Source of the DNA: Rhodobacter sp.
GTDB lineage: Bacteria > Pseudomonadota > Alphaproteobacteria > Rhodobacterales > Rhodobacteraceae
Direction of reading: 5' to 3'
Assembly (NCBI GenBank): GCA_013824055.1
Contig: PNNE01000230.1
Span: 1-34,943, forward strand
DNA: 34,943 nucleotides
Shown here: positions 33,080 through 34,943 of the stretch, in pieces
Position numbering within the stretch: position 1 is the stretch's first letter
How the letters are laid out: each line of letters opens with the position of its first letter
Notes under the pieces: model-generated
Told to the model about the DNA's origin: nothing
What the model saw: only the letters and a program-made list of their open reading frames with translations
Databases searched by the model: none
Made by a program: the position numbers and the translations under genes

Positions 33080-33613
33080 TCAGTAGGTGTAGGTCACTCC
33101 GGTCGTGATCGCGCTGGCAAGCGCGGTTTCGGCCCAGGTTCCGGTGCCACCCGCCTGGCGGATGGCGTCAAGCTGGGCCTGGGCAAGCCGGGTCTCGTCC
33201 ATCTGGACAAGCAGCTGGCCGTAATAGCTGCGGGCAAGGATATTGGCCGGGTCCATCGCGATGGCGCGCTCATAGGCGGCAATGCCTTCCTCGACGCGGC
33301 CGGTCTGGCGCAGAAGGAAGCCCTGGTAGGTCATGACGCGAGAGGTTTCGCCCTCGGTCATCAGGGCAAGGATCGCCAGAGCCTCGTCATAGCGCTTGGC
33401 GTAGGCCAGTTCGCGCACCGCGCCATAGCGCTGGTCGTCGTTCAGGCTGGACTCCTCGGCCTTGATGCATGTGCCGGTGTCTGGATCCCAGACTCTGCCC
33501 TTCTGGCATTCCGTCGTCGTCTCGGTCGGGGTCGGCGGCTGGCTGTCATCGCTGCCGGCCGCATGGGCCAGGTGGGGCGCGAAAGCCAGGGCGGCGGCAA
33601 GGATCATGCGCAT
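33080..33613 (-). CDS. Exported TPR protein with Cys motif
   Basis: 177 residues from ATG 33613 (AAAGGT upstream; the frame is open a little further but without a start site). Signal peptide to about residue 18 (PHLAHA). A short Thr/Pro-rich stretch leads to CQKGRVWDPDTGTCI, the same Cys motif as in the small downstream protein. The rest is helical with TPR units (ELAYAKRYDEALAIL, RQTGRVEEGIAAYERAIAMDP). It is probably periplasmic and binds a partner protein. Located between purB and the small Cys-motif gene, all on the minus strand. Confidence 0.88.
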   Translation of the reverse strand: MRMILAAALAFAPHLAHAAGSDDSQPPTPTETTTECQKGRVWDPDTGTCIKAEESSLNDDQRYGAVRELAYAKRYDEALAILALMTEGETSRVMTYQGFLLRQTGRVEEGIAAYERAIAMDPANILARSYYGQLLVQMDETRLAQAQLDAIRQAGGTGTWAETALASAITTGVTYTY

Positions 33614-33694
33614 TGACGTACCTTTGGGGCGTAACTTTGGATGCTTTCCCGAAAGGTAGCATGATTGTCGCCAAGGCAAGAACGCAATGCAAGC

Positions 33695-33712
33695 TCGGCC
33701 CGGCGGGGCCGA
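33695..33712 (-). terminator. Possible terminator after purB
   Basis: Hairpin TCGGCCC-GGCG-GGGCCGA, seven base pairs, 11 bases after the purB stop. On the minus strand it is followed by a moderately T-rich tract without a true T run, so it may only attenuate readthrough into the TPR gene. Confidence 0.5.
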
Positions 33713-33723
33713 TCACGCTTCTG

Positions 33724-34943
33724 TCAGGCGCCGAAAACCCGGGCAAAGATCGTGTCGACGTGTTTGGTATGGTAGCCAAGGTCGAACTTTTCCTCGATCT
33801 CGGCGGGGGTCAGGGCCGCCGTGACCTCGGGGTCGGCGAGAAGCTCGGTCTTGAAGTCGGCGCCCTTTTCCCAGACCTTCATCGCGTTGCGCTGCACCAG
33901 GCGGTAGCTGTCCTCACGGCTGACCCCGGCCTGGGTCAGCGCCAGCAGGACGCGCTGCGACATGACCAGGCCTTTGAACTGGTTCATGTTGCGAGCCATG
34001 TTCTCGGGGTAGATCACCAGCTTTTCGACCACGCCCGCCAGGCGGTGCAGGGCAAAGTCCAGCGTCACGGTCGCGTCCGGCCCGATGGCGCGTTCGACCG
34101 AGGAATGGCTGATGTCGCGTTCATGCCACAGCGCCACATTCTCCAGCGCCGGGATCACGGCCATGCGCACCAGGCGCGCAAGACCCGTCAGGTTCTCGGT
34201 CAGCACCGGGTTGCGCTTGTGCGGCATGGCAGAGCTGCCCTTCTGGCCGGGCGCGAAGAACTCTTCGGCCTCCAGCACCTCGGTCCGCTGCATGTGGCGG
34301 ATCTCGGTGGCGACGTTCTCGATGCTGCTGGCGATGACGCCCAGGGTGGCAAAGAACATCGCATGCCGGTCGCGCGGGATGACCTGGGTGCTGATCGGCT
34401 CGGGCGTCAGGCCCAGCATCTTGCAGACATGCGCCTCGACCGCCGGGTCGATGTTGGCGAAGGTGCCCACGGCGCCCGAGATCGCGCCGGTCGCAACCTC
34501 GGCCCGGGCGTTTTCCAGCCGGTCGCGGTTGCGCTTCATCTCGGCGTAGAAGCGGGCGAAGGTCAGGCCCATCGTCGTCGGCTCGGCATGAATGCCATGC
34601 GACCGGCCGATGCGGACCGTATCCTTGTGCTCGAAAGCGCGGGCCTTCAGCGCCGCCAGCACCCGGTCCATTGCCTTCAGAAGCAGGTCCGAGGCGCGCA
34701 CCAGCTGGATGTTCAGCGTGGTATCCAGCACATCCGACGAGGTCATCCCCTGATGGACGAACCGCGCCTCGTCACTGCCGATGATCTCGGCCAGATGGGT
34801 CAGGAAGGCGATGACGTCATGCCTGGTCACCGCCTCGATCTCGTCGATGCGGGCCACGTCGAAGGGCACGTCCCTGGCGCGCCAGACGGCTTCGGCATTG
34901 GCCTTCGGGATCACCCCAAGCGCGGCTTGCGCGTCGCAGGCAT
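33724..34943 (-). CDS. purB: Adenylosuccinate lyase (5' end outside window)
   Basis: The frame is open to the right edge; the 406 visible residues lack the N-terminus (codons before the apparent GTG at 34914 read ACDAQAALG, plainly PurB sequence). The family signature GSSAMPHKRNP is present, as are the TSSDVLDTT and GRSHGIHAEPTT segments with the catalytic His. PurB cleaves SAICAR and adenylosuccinate in purine synthesis, as a cytoplasmic homotetramer. The three genes downstream on the same strand are the two exported Cys-motif proteins and fliG. Confidence 0.97.
   Translation of the reverse strand, partial: ACDAQAALGVIPKANAEAVWRARDVPFDVARIDEIEAVTRHDVIAFLTHLAEIIGSDEARFVHQGMTSSDVLDTTLNIQLVRASDLLLKAMDRVLAALKARAFEHKDTVRIGRSHGIHAEPTTMGLTFARFYAEMKRNRDRLENARAEVATGAISGAVGTFANIDPAVEAHVCKMLGLTPEPISTQVIPRDRHAMFFATLGVIASSIENVATEIRHMQRTEVLEAEEFFAPGQKGSSAMPHKRNPVLTENLTGLARLVRMAVIPALENVALWHERDISHSSVERAIGPDATVTLDFALHRLAGVVEKLVIYPENMARNMNQFKGLVMSQRVLLALTQAGVSREDSYRLVQRNAMKVWEKGADFKTELLADPEVTAALTPAEIEEKFDLGYHTKHVDTIFARVFGA

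Overview
The window looks like chromosomal DNA of a high-GC alphaproteobacterium, most likely a Rhodobacteraceae/Paracoccaceae member (Rhodobacter, Tabrizicola, Gemmobacter or Paracoccus type). The basis is the ccmABCD-ccmG order (the Rhodobacter helABCDX arrangement), the AcnA, PurB and GatB sequence types, the FliG type, and strong G/C bias at third codon positions. This is inference from sequence; no database was searched. I see no phage, insertion sequence, CRISPR array or rRNA. The only RNA gene is tRNA-Val(TAC).

Left part (1-9.7 kb), mostly housekeeping. On the minus strand an atypical photolyase/cryptochrome is followed by a trimethylamine-dehydrogenase-like flavoprotein that leaves the window at base 1. 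Divergent from them is pepN, convergent with a small SLT-domain lipoprotein. Next come an unrecognised helical, TPR-like protein, gatB and tRNA-Val.

Middle part (9.7-21.7 kb), the accessory-looking part. A plus-strand three-gene ABC exporter (ATPase, double-FtsX permease, HlyD-type adaptor) abuts, tail to tail, a Ser/Thr kinase with a C-terminal membrane anchor. After a 456-base gap, a minus-strand unit encodes an FAD-dependent amine/amino-acid oxidase-like protein, a probably Tat-exported vanadium-haloperoxidase-like enzyme and, translationally coupled to it, a secreted FG-GAP/ASPIC-UnbV (CRTAC1-type) protein. Divergent from the oxidase lies a dimethylformamidase-large-subunit-like protein. 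This four-gene block is the best candidate for an undescribed system.

Right part (21.7-34.9 kb). The cytochrome c maturation genes ccmABCD and ccmG form a tight cluster that ends at a REP-like palindrome. An HxlR-family regulator, two tiny antisense-overlapping ORFs, acnA with a clear terminator, a DUF1223 thiol protein, an LpxL-type acyltransferase, an EamA transporter, a repeat-rich gap, fliG, two small exported proteins sharing a Cys motif, and purB (cut by the right edge) follow.

Two genes 1.3 kb apart carry apparent single-base frameshifts: the 3' end of fliG (an extra base in a C run at 31848-31851) and the 5' end of the acyltransferase (a missing base near 30507). They are either assembly errors or real lesions, and they decide the correct protein ends.
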